A DNA stretch of 64,000 nucleotides from NCBI GenBank assembly GCA_030847615.1, contig JAUMIR010000001.1, positions 62,323,501-62,387,500 on the forward strand, written 5' to 3'. Origin of the DNA: Gambelia wislizenii. Taxonomy: Eukaryota > Chordata > Lepidosauria > Squamata > Crotaphytidae. Shown in pieces: positions 31,390-41,322 of the stretch. The number at the start of each line of letters is the position of its first letter. Within the stretch, counting starts at the first letter, position 1. Under the pieces are notes generated by a model that saw only the letters and a program-made list of their open reading frames with translations, was not told where the DNA came from and did not search any database. The translations under genes and the position numbers were made by a program.

Positions 31390-32002
31390 GGAGATTATCA
31401 CATGGGCCCTTGTAAACCATTCCTGTCCCAATACCCCCTCCACCTGACCCACTCCAATCCCTATAACAGTTAAAAAAAATTCACACATTTACCTGATTGT
31501 GGCATGAAAACTGCTCCCTTTCCCCTCCGGCATCCCAGGAGGCAATGGGTCTCTTGCCAAGCCCCATTCACTTCCTGGTAACAAAATCGTGCTCATTCTT
31601 ATGAGAGAATGATCGCGTGGGAAACTTAATAATTAAAAAACCACAAGCATCAAAATGAAAAAAACAAGCCCCAAAACACACATTACATTGGGGGGGGGGT
31701 GACACTTACCTGGTTGTCCCGATTGTACCCGGAACTGTTCTGGCACGGACTTCCCAGTGACGTCACATGATGCTGGCATTGCACCAGATAACTGGCCTTC
31801 TTTTCACTCGCCCATCGTTCCGTTTCTGTAACAGAATGGGCTTCTTATTCACAGATTTTCCCCATGAATAAGAGGAAGCAGGGGGGCACAGGAGCAGAAT
31901 GGGAGCATCACAGGACAGGGATGACGCTGTCTGAAAGTTAAGCCTTTTAGTGGTCTCCTGTCATCCCTGTCCAAGGATGTTTTCCCCATCTGATAATCTC
32001 CC
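31390..32002. mobile_element. TA-flanked inverted-repeat element (about 613 bp)
   Basis: The left end GGAGATTATCACATG, preceded by TA, pairs with the right end GGAGATTATCAGATG in reverse complement; the right TA has decayed to CA. The interior shares several blocks with the element at 20622 (CACTTACCTGG, GGCACGGAC, AAGCCCCATTCACTTCC) and, on the opposite strand, with 41358 (TCTCATGAGAGAA against TCTTATGAGAGAA). Non-coding. Confidence 0.75.
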
Positions 32003-32149
32003 AAGCATTTTCCACTTCCAATCCATTCTAAGGATCAAAACCTGATGGATCCCATGCCAGCCTGAAGAACTCTAAATTCTTGGGGAACAACGTATTTACC
32101 AGCTCCTTCATATGAAGGCTTTTTATGCTCGTCCATCACCCTTTTCTTC

Positions 32150-32362
32150 CTCATCCTCTGTCCAGCTGGAAGGTTTTTTAGCACATCAATGTTGGGAAGA
32201 TGGTGAAGGAGGAATGGAGAACTGTATCTTTGGTGTCAGATTGCAGCAGCATGTCTACAGTAAACAATGCAATCGACAAAGCTTGATCTAAGATAGAGCA
32301 AGATTCAACTCTAGAGTACTCTACTATAGCTGCACATGCCTGCCTATATCCAGCAAAGTAAA
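32150..32362 (+). repeat. Unclassified dispersed repeat, copy 2
   Basis: This is the sister copy of 19740-19955, in the same orientation and clearly diverged. Family unknown. It ends where the Penelope-like copy begins. Confidence 0.6.
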
Positions 32363-32428
32363 CAGATTTTATAGATTTTCCTTGGTTTTTTTCCGGGCTG
32401 TGAGGCTGTGTTCTGGAATAGTTTCTTT

Positions 32429-32465
32429 CTGATGTTTCGCCTGCATCTGTGGCTGGCATCCTCAG
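32429..32465 (-). ncRNA. Hammerhead ribozyme-like motif, copy 2
   Basis: On the minus strand: CTGAGGA core, helix II GCCAGC..GCAGGC with a CACAGAT loop, GAAAC, then ATCAG. The invariant core positions are present, and this is the best of the three motifs. The site triplet ATC could have come from GTC by CpG decay. Confidence 0.65.
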
Positions 32466-32579
32466 AGAATGGTTGTGTAGGTGTGTGTGTGGAGTTTATA
32501 TGCTGTGAACCCCTGTTGGAAAGGATATGTAAATTGGGGAATTGAATGGTTAGTTTCTGGGTATAGAAATGCAGTGTCT

Positions 32580-33118
32580 CTCATATTCCCTGATTCGTGG
32601 TTTGCACACTGCGTTTAGTGGTCCCTATGTAAACTTGTCCAAAGCTGCATGGTATGCGGTAAACTCCTGCAGCTGTGAGAAGGTCTCTTTTGTCCTTTGC
32701 TGAGTGTAGCATTTCTTGGATTTTTTTGGTTGGTCTATAGATCATTTGGAGGTTGTGTTTCCTCATCAATTTTCCTATTCTCTCTGTGACTCCTTTGATG
32801 TATGGTAAAAATACCTTCCATTTGGGTGGCTGTTTTTCTTCTTCATTCCTGTGGTTTTTTTCTGGGTCTGGTTGCTCTTGTGATGTCTGATCTGGAGTAA
32901 CCATTAGCCTGTAGGGCCCAGTTTAGGTGTCTCAGTTCATCCTCCAGGTCGTGGGGTTCGCAGATCCTTTTTGCATAGTCCACCAATGTTTTTATTGTGC
33001 TTCTTTTTTGTCTTGGATGATGACTGGAGTTCTTGTGTAGGTATCTGTCCGTGTGTGTGTGGGGGGGGGTTCTGTATACCTTGTATGCCAAGTTTCTGGG
33101 CACACAATTACAAACCCA
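32580..33118 (-). pseudogene. Penelope-like RT tail and start of GIY-YIG, broken
   Basis: Frames at 32843-33121 and 32581-32904 overlap in different phases, so at least one frameshift lies near 32850-32900. The GIY-YIG start GVYRIP and VYIG are present, but the phase is lost by an extra base before the conserved arginine (CAAACCACGA against CAAACA-CGA), and the domain then ends at the deletion. The same extra base occurs in the neighbouring copy. Confidence 0.8.
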
Positions 33119-33862
33119 CATAGGACAACTCCCACATCAAAGACTCAGCTCACTTCATAGAAAAAATAAATAAGAAATGCTATGCTCAGCCAAGGACAAA
33201 AGAGACCCTCTCATAGCTGCAGGAGCTTACTGCATACCATGCAGCTGTGGACAAGATTACATAGGGACCACTAAATGCAGTGTGCAAACCACGAATCAAT
33301 GAACATGAGAGACACTGCAGACTGGGCAAGCCAGAAAAATCAGCAGTAGTAGAACAGGTTATAAACCAACCTGGACAAAAAATGTTATTTTAAAACACTG
33401 AAATTCTGGACCAGGCCAACAACTATCATGTCAGAATGCACAGAGAAGCTATTGAAATCCACAAACACCTGGACAACTTCAATAGGAAAGAAGAAACCTG
33501 AAAACTAAACAACATTTAGCTGCCAATCCTGAAAAACACTAAATCTGAACACATGCAAATGAACTCCACCCAGGGACAGGGGGATTTCCAGCAGACAATG
33601 GGCCATTAGCCAACCATTAGCCAAATAGACACTAATCCTCCTTGCATATCTCCACCCAGAACTACCCATTCAAATACACAAATGTACATATCCTCTCCAT
33701 TGTAAACCCCACACAAACTCTTACCTTTCCATTCTCTGAAGGTGCCAGCCACAGATGCAGGTGAAATGTAAGAAAGAAACTATTCCAGAACACAGCCTCA
33801 CAGCCTGGACGAAACCCAAGGAAAATCTATATATGCTGGCCGTGAAAGCCTTTGACTCCACA
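33119..33862 (+). mobile_element. Penelope-like element, 3' portion, plus strand
   Basis: It opens with codons for HIKDSAHFIEKIN, a phrase from the middle of the Penelope-type reverse transcriptase. It jumps after that to the segment before the GIY-YIG domain (near 33170), so most of the polymerase is deleted. GIY-YIG remnants (ACTGCATACCATGCAGCTGT, EHERHCRLG) and the 3' repeat follow, with a decayed hammerhead motif at 33736. It is head to head with the copy at 32367. Confidence 0.82.
33736..33772 (+). ncRNA. Hammerhead-like motif, copy 3 (decayed)
   Basis: The position matches copies 1 and 2, but the core reads CTGAAGG instead of CTGAnGA and GAAAT instead of GAAAC, so it is probably inactive. 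Confidence 0.5.
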
Positions 33863-33993
33863 TTAATTGCTGCAACTGCATAGTAAAGATACATGATATG
33901 ATCAGAATATAACATTTGAATATATCCTTCCCCAGTTTCCTGTACTGAATATTAACATTTTGTGATCTCATGAGTAGAATTGCTGCTCTGCCA

Positions 33994-34028
<35 letters not shown>

Positions 34029-34462
34029 CACCACCACCCATGTTCAGCCATGCCAAATTAACATTTACAAGTAAAGAGAACTATACACTAAATTTCAAAA
34101 TTTCCTTATGGTATAAGCATTTTTGAAAAACATGTTGATGCATCTTTGGCTAATGAATTTCATAGCTATACCACATGATTCCTTTTCTTTTTTTTTCTCC
34201 CCCCCCACCCCAATCTTTGGTCCTTTGTGGCTATGTGACCTCTAAGGGAAGATTAAGTAAATACCACAAACTAAATTTACACGGTGGAAATCTTGAGCAA
34301 TGATACAATGTCTACATAAATTATGTGCTCAAGACAACAGTTAGCATGTTATGTTTATGGTAATGTGCCACAGCATCATTATGTAATTAATATTGTGATA
34401 CTATAGCCACTTACATGGAAATAAGTCCAACTGAATTTTAAGATGACACATTTCTGAATATT
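33863..34462. other. No gene recognised; contains a TAA array
   Basis: Unassigned sequence apart from a TAA microsatellite at 33994-34027. Confidence 0.6.
33994..34027. repeat. TAA microsatellite
   Basis: About eleven TAA units followed by CCA repeats. Confidence 0.95.
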
Positions 34463-36151
34463 TGTGTATGTGTGTGTGTGTGTGTGTGTGGTGTATAAGA
34501 CCACCACCCCAATTTCCATCCAAAAATCTAGGCTTAGGCATATATTCGCCATATAAGACCCCCCCCCCGAGTTGGCTGGCTGGCTGACTGGCTGGGGGAA
34601 CCTTGCCAGCTGATCCTCTTTGTTTCCCAACTCACGAGGTTTTCCTCATGAGTTCGGAAAGCAAACAGCTCTCCCAGCCAGTCAGCCCCTCTCTTCAACC
34701 TTCCAGTCAAACTTGACTGGAAGGTGTGGAAAGGGGTGAAAATGCCCAGTTTGCCTCAGGAGCCCCCTTCCCTCTGTCTTGGCTCTTCCGAAGGGGACCA
34801 AGGCGGGGGAAGTGGGGGGCAGCCGTGGCAAACCCCTAGATTCGCCCCCTCTTCCCACCTTCAATGAAGTGGGGGAGAAGGGGCTAAGATGCCCCGTTTG
34901 GCTCCACAGCCCCAATCCCTACTTCTGGGCTCCCTTCCGAAGGGAGCCCAGGAGGAGGACGCAGGGGCTGTGGAGTCAAACCTGGGATTCGCCCCCTCTC
35001 CCAACCTTCAAGGAAGAGGGAGTGAATCTAGGGGTTTAACTCGGCAGCCCCAATGCCTCCTTCTGGGCTCCCTGTGCAAGGGAGCCCAGAAGAAGGCCTC
35101 GGGACTGCAGAGTAAAATGGGGCATCTTCGCTCGTTCTCCCCAGGAGAAGGGGCGACAATGCCCCGTTTGGCTGCACAGCCCCGATCCCTCCTTCTAGGC
35201 TCCCTCCTGGAATGGAGCCCAGGAGGAGGATGCGGAGGCTGTGCAGCCAAACCCAGGATTCACCCCCTCTCCTCACCTTCAAGGAAGGTGGGGAGAAGGG
35301 GCGAACGTGCCCCGTTTGGCTGCATAGCCCCGATCCCTCCTCCTGGGCTCCCTTCCAGGGGCATGTTCACCCCTTCTCCCCACCTCTCCTCACCTTCAAG
35401 GAAGGTGGGGAGAAGGGGCAAACCTGCCCCGTTTGGCTGCATAGCCCCATTCCCTCCTCCTGAGCTCCCTTCCAGGAGGGAGCCCAGGAGGAGGGAAGGG
35501 GCACGTTCACCCCTTCTCCCCACCTTCCTTGAAGGTGGGGAGAGGGGGAGAATCCCGGGTTTGGCTGCACAGACTCCGCATTCTCCTCCTGGGCTCCCTT
35601 CCAGGAGGGAGCCCAGGAGGAGGATGCGGAGGCTGTGCAGCCAAATGGGGCATGTCCGCCCCTTCTCCCCCCTCCCTTGAAGGTGAGGAGAGGGGGCAAA
35701 TCCCGGGGTTTGGTTCCACGGCCCCACGTCCTCCTTCTGGGCTCCCTTCCGAAGGGAGCCCAGAAGGAGGGATCAGGGCAGTGGAGCAAAATGGGGCATT
35801 TTGCCCTTTTCCTCCACCTTCAAGGAAGGTGGGGGAAAAGGGCGAATCTAGCGGTTTGCCTCGGCCGCTGCAGAGGCGATCAAATGGCGGCCGCGGCAAA
35901 CCGCAACGTTCGCCCCCTCCTCTCTCTTCCATTGGTCCCCAAAGGGGGAGAAGGCAGAGGAGGGGGGTGAATGAACTGCAAAACACTTTGCTTCACCCCC
36001 CTGCCCCATGTCCTGCCTCTTCGCTCCGTTTGTGAAGAGGCAGGAGATAGGCAGGCAGGCGAAGCAAAGTATATCCGGCGTATAAGACGACTGTTGATTT
36101 TGGAGGGCACTGTGGAGTGCTCAAAAGTTGTCTTATACACCGGAATATACG

Positions 36152-36183
<32 letters not shown>
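34463..36183. mobile_element. Fold-back element with hairpin satellite core
   Basis: A GT array (34463-34490) followed by GTGTATAAGAC opens the block, and GTCTTATACAC followed by a CA array (36153-36183) closes it, so even the microsatellites are in inverted order. Second inner copies, CATATAAGAC at about 34550 and GCGTATAAGAC at 36078, sit inside. Between them lie about 1.5 kb of GC-rich sequence including an array of hairpin units. No coding capacity: the 263-residue open frame over the array is repetitive Pro/Gly/Ser sequence mirrored on the other strand. I do not recognise the superfamily. Confidence 0.7.
34786..35870. repeat. Satellite of hairpin-forming units (about 7 x 135 bp)
   Basis: GGGCTCCC recurs near 34927, 35066, 35199, 35343, 35463, 35591 and 35738, giving a spacing of about 120-147 bp. 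Each unit carries two dyads: CTGGGCTCCCTTCC facing GGAAGGGAGCCCAG, and CCACCTTC facing GAAGGTGG. Units are diverged by substitutions and small deletions. The array is strongly GC-rich. Confidence 0.85.
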
Positions 36184-36191
<8 letters not shown>

Positions 36192-37494
36192 GGTGGCCAA
36201 TCTACTGAAGATACAGAGTCTACTGAAGATACAGGGGGTCATAAATACTTTGAGTTGACTTCACAGTCCCGAACCATGAGACCAGTGGGGCAGTGGCAAA
36301 AATGAACGGGAATACTTTCAGCTTTGTGCAGAATCATTCCTCCCTAACTGAAGCTCTATTCTCCCAGGTTTTCACCTCCACATCCAGACGATGAGTGCTG
36401 AGATCAAAATTAATATATAAATCCTTTCCAGGAAAAGCCTATAAATACTGGCAGTATGAAAGCAAGTCAGGTTTTCATATAATAACATGGAAATAATAAG
36501 TGGTTTTTCATAACTCAAGCACTGGTGTTTAATGATGCAAGAGTCCTGCATAATTGCAGAAAGCACAGATGGCTACCTCATAGCAAATATCTAGTCATTC
36601 ACTGCATAAGTAGTAGTTCAACTTCTTCTGCAACATTCACAAATGTTCTACTTAGAATTATATTTTTATGCATCAAAGAATGTAACAGTGCAATGCTTTC
36701 CAGTTTGAAGTTTTAGTTCAGTGGGCTTACTCCCTGATAAATGTGCACGAGATTGACAGATGAACTGCTTTCAGCCAACCAGATTGGAATCACAGGAAGG
36801 TGATAGGTAGGAATATTGGGGGGGGGGACAAATTTGAGATACACAGCAGCTTACCACCTTTAAAAAAAGCCAAGTATAAGTAAAAATACCCACAATAGAT
36901 GAAATCTTCCATTGGATGATGTATATGTATCATGTATCTACATCTTTGTAGCTACATTTCTCCCCCAAAACAACAACAACAACAACAACAACAACAAACC
37001 CACCTTGTAAGCAGTGTAGCCCCAAAGAGGGCCATTTCCATGTTGCTGGAGAGTGGGAAGATCATTGGAGAAGCATCCAGCTATTTTTCTGTAGTGGGAT
37101 ATGCTGCAACAGTGCGGTCCTTAGAAGATCCCTGCAAATGATGCCTTTGTAGTGCCTCTAGCTAGTTGGAAGCATCCCCACTCATTCCTCTGCTGTCTGA
37201 CAACATGAAAATGGCTGTGTTGAGGGAAAGGGGGCTGCACTGTTTACAAGGTGGCCTTTGAAGAGATTTTGGAACAGAATTCCTACATCTTCAATGATCT
37301 CAGAAGTGAATTCTGATAGCATACATCCAATGTATTCCATCATAAATCATCAACAGAATTTTGGCCAATAACATGTAAATACTAAGATACAATTAATCTA
37401 GATGCAGTATGAAAACACATTAGTTTAAATATTTTTAAAGCATCTCGATAATAATGCAAAAATGAAATTTTTAAAAAAGTTCAGCTTACTTTTC
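36184..37494. other. No gene recognised; contains a CAA array
   Basis: About 1.3 kb of unassigned sequence. A CAA microsatellite lies at 36969-36997, and a G run lies near 36818. Confidence 0.6.
36969..36997. repeat. CAA microsatellite
   Basis: About nine CAA units. Confidence 0.95.
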
Positions 37495-38230
37495 TTCAGC
37501 AGGCAGCCGCTTGTTGAAAGCCTGCCTTAGTGGAAAAATGTTTGCCTGCTGGTGGAAGGACAACAGGGGAGGACAGCCTCCCTCAGAATGGATTTCCACA
37601 GCCTAAGAGCATCCACTGAGACAGTCCTCATCATGCATGCCTCCAAAGGTGATGGGACCAACAGAATGTCAAATTTCATAGAATCATAGTGTAACGGAGC
37701 AATCCCAGCATCCACTGAGCCCCCATTGCAAGGACCATCATCCTTCACTTTGGTTCACAACTTTGGTTATATCAAATTTGCCTGATCTGACGTTAAGGGT
37801 CATCCCAGAGCAACCAGGAAATAAAAATACACTGCAACTTAGCCATACACCCTATGACATAGTCAGAAACAAGCTAAAAGTCATGGATCATGCTTAGGAA
37901 AGGCCCCCGTTAAATTTCTCCCATAAATTCATACCTGGATGAATTTCCTGGATCCTCTTTGAAATGTAAAACCTAGTACACTTCCGTGTTGCCAGGAAAG
38001 TCAGGTATCTTATGAACTTCAAACATATAGAAGGGAAATCCTATGCTATGCAGATTGAGCTGATTAAGCATCCTGAAGACCAAAGATAGCCTCACGGAGA
38101 GTGTGCCAGTAGTAACCCAAATGAGATGTAATTAAGGTATATCTCACTGAGGCCAGATCAACCATCTTCAGGAATACGTGCAGCAGGCACACTAGTTTAA
38201 TTGTGTAAATGCACTCTTGGACACTGCATA
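37495..38230 (-). mobile_element. L2-like LINE remnant
   Basis: On the minus strand RLWKSILREAVLPC can be read near 37560-37620, in the position of the L2-type C-terminal RLWNSLP phrase. The right part contains words typical of an L2-like LINE region in reptiles (GCCAGATCA.CCATCTTCAGGAA). Coding potential is gone. It ends just before the family B element at 38245. Confidence 0.55.
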
Positions 38231-38244
38231 AACCTGCAAATCCA

Positions 38245-38605
38245 GGGGCTGGTTTACATAGCAGATTTATTGTGGCAACTTGCGGTTTAATTCTTTTCCG
38301 CAGCTGTGCCAGTCAGGTTTTTTTTTCTAATTATGTCGCTTTTAAGTTTAGACTTGAATAAGTGTGGGGTGCATGGCCTCCCAAGCAGACAAAGGCTGTA
38401 TGGGGAAGGACATAGGGCAAGACTCACAGACTCTGCCGAAATAGCAGGGGGAAAGATCAAAGTAGTGCCTCTGTCTCTGTAAATCTGCCTGTAAATGAAC
38501 TCACTCCTGAAGCAGAGTGACAGTAATCTCTCTGCTAAAAGACCTTGCAGCCATGCCGTGGATCCTAAGGTGCGCAAGTTTTTCCAGCCTCCCCCTCCCT
38601 CCCCC

Positions 38606-38650
<45 letters not shown>

Positions 38651-39040
38651 CCTCCTTCCCCCAAGCAGAGCTGACCAGATGGGAACATTATGACTGAAAG
38701 GTCTTGGGAATCCTTTTTCTTGGCAGACCTTCTACAAAACAGCAGAGAGGATTTTTCAGTTTCCTGATCACTACTGAACGCAGTACCTCTCTTTAAAGCC
38801 TGCCCCTTACATCATAGCAACCAATCACAATGCAGATCTGATGCAGCCCTTAGTTTACACTGCCAATAAAGCGCTACATTGCAAATATGCTGGCAAAAGT
38901 AGCGACATCCCTTGCCACGCTATATTTGGGTGTTTTACCTTCCCCCCTTCTGAATGAGGTGATGCTGTGCTGTGATCCGGGGGAACTATGAGCTATCTTA
39001 GTGGTATATTTAGAGGAATATTTGCCTGTGTAAAAGACCC
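38245..39040 (+). mobile_element. Non-autonomous DNA transposon, family B (long copy)
   Basis: The left end GGGGCTGGTTTACATAGCAG pairs with the right end, in reverse complement GGGGGTCTTTTACACAGGC. Both ends and internal blocks (TGGTGGCAACTTGC, GGGGGAACTATGAG, AGTAGCGAC) match the copies at 11589 and 55178. A CT microsatellite (38608-38647) lies inside. The interior has no transposase. CpG-bearing sequence flanks the CT array. Confidence 0.75.
38608..38647. repeat. CT microsatellite
   Basis: About twenty CT units inside the family B element; the Glu/Arg repeat frame on the minus strand is an artefact of it. Confidence 0.96.
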
Positions 39041-39957
39041 CCAGGTTTCAGGCTGAATCAACACCAAACTATAAAACTGCATCTCTGTTCTCTAGTGCAG
39101 GTTGATCATCTGTTCTCTCATTTCCCTTCTGACTGTCCAGAAACATCTCTTTCTCTTCTGTATTAAGGTTCTGTTCATCCTCATGCTGACATTAGAACTG
39201 AAACCATTCTTTCAGATTTAGATAGTAGATAGTAGAAATAGAGGTGGGGGGTCATCTGCATATTGGCAGTACCAGATCCCATATCTGTATTCCCCCAAAG
39301 CTGTCACCTGGTGCGGTTCAGCCTCTCTCCAACCCCCCCCCCCAAGTGCTGCCACTGCACTTTACACTTCAGGGTTAGGGTTAGGGTTAGAGTATGGAAA
39401 GGTCAAGATCCACAAACACACTGCTTTGGAATGGACTGTGCTTTCTTTACTCCTGCTCTAAAGAGTCCAATACATATGGATAAACCTATAATTTTCAGTT
39501 TTTCATCTTTCCCATCTTAAATTCAGTTTCTTATTTTGAACATTTTCCCAATCTTGAGTTCAGTTCACTCTGAACCGTGAGAATTTTTTTGAAGTTTGCG
39601 TGATAATTTGTGCACATTTTCTCTAATAGCTGCCTTTTTTCTACACAATGTTGCATAGTAGTCACATATTCTAAGTAATTTTTCTAACATACTGCCTTTT
39701 TACTGTTATTGTCAGAAATATATGCACTTTGCAGAAGAGTTGATTTTGAAGGATGATTTGAATTGCATCTCACACGTTGGTTCAACAATGTAAAATTATC
39801 AAATGAATTTCCCCCCTCTCCCTAATGATTCATACTGGCTGTTCAGTACACGCAACAAGAGAGGACGAAAGACTGTTTCATGTGAACATGACTGCTGCAT
39901 TTGAAACACAGTTCTGGTGTAGGAATATAAAGCTTTGTCAATTTCATTCTCACAGGC
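39041..39957. other. No gene recognised; contains a short telomere-type repeat
   Basis: About 900 bases of unassigned sequence apart from the TTAGGG stretch at 39371. Confidence 0.6.
39371..39392. repeat. Short interstitial telomere-type repeat
   Basis: AGGG followed by two TTAGGG units and TTAG. About three units are too few to be called a fused telomere; such tracts can arise at repaired breaks or by chance. Confidence 0.7.
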
Positions 39958-40196
39958 TGTTGTAGTTGTGTGCCTTCAAGTCATTTCCAATTTATGGTGA
40001 ACCTATGGCAAACCTATTACAGGGTTTTCTTGGCTAGATGTGTTCAGAGGGTGGTTGCCTTTGCCTTCCTCTGAGCCTGAGAGAGTGTGACTTGCCCAAA
40101 CTCAGCTGGTGGGTTTCCATGACTGAGCAGGGATTTGAAATCTGGTCTCCAGAGTTAGAGTCCAATGATCAAACCACTACACCATGCTGGCCCTCA
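39958..40196 (-). mobile_element. tRNA-SINE family A, nearly complete
   Basis: On the minus strand it opens with GGCCAGCATGGTGTAGTGGT (A box) and GATTTCAAATCCCTGCTCAG (B-box region). It continues through CAAGTCACACTCTCTCAG and ends with CTTGAAGGCACACAAC. This is one of the best preserved copies and sets the layout for the others. Confidence 0.88.
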
Positions 40197-41055
40197 TAGG
40201 CAAGAATGAATAATTTTACCATTTTCCCCTCACTGTGAGAAAGTCATTGAAAACAGTGCAGTTTTCTAAGGCTATCTGTAGTTTGAGATTTATTATGTGA
40301 AAAAACAATGCATGTGGCAGACATACATTTTTTAACCTCCAACAAAGTTTTTTAAAAAAACAAAATAAGTCCCAAGCTATGAAGATTCTCACCCATCTAG
40401 GACTGCCCTCATCTTGAGAAACCTATTTTACCCATTATACATATATTTTAAAATATGCCCCCATCTTTCCGATATGTGTTATATATTTTACACAGCAATA
40501 GAAAGACATCATAGAGTTATAGAGGGCATCATTTGCATAGCTAGCTGTTCACACAGACCAAAATGTACAGTGAAAATGTACCTGGAAGGAAAAACGTCTT
40601 TGCTGTTCCCTAAAACTAAAATAAATATACAGAAACTTGTTCTACTCCCAAGGGAAACACTTCCTCCCCAGCCTTGATTTGAGTTAACTTATTGACAGAG
40701 GTCTGCACTGAAGGCAAAAGCAATTGGTGCATGCAATTCTAGGCAAGCCTGCCATGCTAACGTCTTCTGTAGTGATTAATGTCTGTTGTCACTTATTCCC
40801 ACAAGGAAGAATATCCAATCCAGTGAACTCTGAGAAGGTGCCAGGAAGCCATCGGCAGTTTTCTTGTTCAGAGAGTCTGGCTCTTCTTAAAACAGCCAGC
40901 AAACAAATATTTCCTGAAACTATTCTGGAAATAGTAAAATGAGGCTAAAATTACATCTTCCCCCTCCACAGTATTGAAAGAGCATTTATTCTGCCATATG
41001 CACAAGCCTAAGAACTGCAGAATGTTGTGTGGCAAAGAATTCTATGTACTGTATC
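40197..41055. other. No gene recognised
   Basis: Unassigned sequence with A runs near 40350; nothing supported. Confidence 0.6.
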
Positions 41056-41165
41056 ACTTGGATCCCACCTGATCGTGTCTGATTTCATGAGCTGAACAGC
41101 CTTAGGCCAGGTTGGTAGTTGGATGGATGACCACTAGGGAATACCAGTAGAAAGTGGTGGCGTTG
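41056..41165 (+). mobile_element. 5S rRNA-derived SINE head
   Basis: Segments GATCCCACCTGATCGTGTCTG, GAGCTGAACAGCC, GGCCAGGTTGGTAGTTGGAT and GGGAATACCAG line up in order with vertebrate 5S rRNA (TGATCTCG, AAGCTAAGCAGGG, GGCCTGGTTAGTACTTGGAT, GGGAATACCGGG). It lacks the 5S 5' end and is diverged, so it is a 5S-derived SINE or pseudogene, not a working 5S gene. Confidence 0.72.
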
Positions 41166-41207
41166 CTGAATTTTGATTGGTTTGCATTTCCCAATGGTGT
41201 GTGGTGA

Positions 41208-41322
41208 TTGTTGAATGTCTTCAAGCCATTTCCAATTTATGGTCACCCTGTTACAGGATTTATTATTATTATTATTATTTTTGCAAGATCTGTTCAGAGG
41301 TTTGCCTTTGCCTACCTTTGAA
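41208..41322 (-). mobile_element. tRNA-SINE family A, partial
   Basis: It holds the tail side of the family (TCTTCAAGCCATTTCCAATT, GGTCACCCTGTTACAGG, TTGCAAGATCTGTTCAGAGG). A TTA microsatellite near 41264 interrupts it. The tRNA head is missing. The next SINE starts immediately after, on the other strand. Confidence 0.75.

Larger units (their letters stand above)
32367..33118 (-). mobile_element. Penelope-like element, 3' portion, internally deleted
   Basis: On the minus strand the remnant starts in the RT tail (NLAYKVYR, THTDRYLHKNSSHH, AKRICEP.DLEDELRHL). It passes into the GIY-YIG start (GVYRIPCS.GQVYIG), jumps over the rest of the domain near 32580, and ends in the 3' repeat with a hammerhead-like motif. 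It meets another Penelope-like copy head to head at about 33118. Confidence 0.85.

Noticed and set aside
34889..35680. 263-codon open frame, the second longest in the window
   Set aside because: It lies over the hairpin satellite; its residues repeat with the satellite period and equally long frames exist on the opposite strand, so it reflects repeated GC-rich DNA and not a gene.
34463..36183. CRISPR-like array
   Set aside because: Units are contiguous and diverged with no unique spacers, and the context is vertebrate nuclear DNA.
37681..37698. A CR1 3' tail (TCATAGAATCATAG)
   Set aside because: Only about 14 bases match with no CR1 sequence beside them, so chance or a stray tail is as likely.
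38287..38688. 133-codon frame with Glu-Arg repeats
   Set aside because: Produced by the CT microsatellite inside the family B transposon.
39371..39392. Chromosome end or fusion point
   Set aside because: Only about three TTAGGG units in one orientation with single-copy sequence on both sides.
41056..41165. A working 5S rRNA gene
   Set aside because: The 5' third of 5S is missing and many positions differ, so it fits a SINE head or pseudogene.
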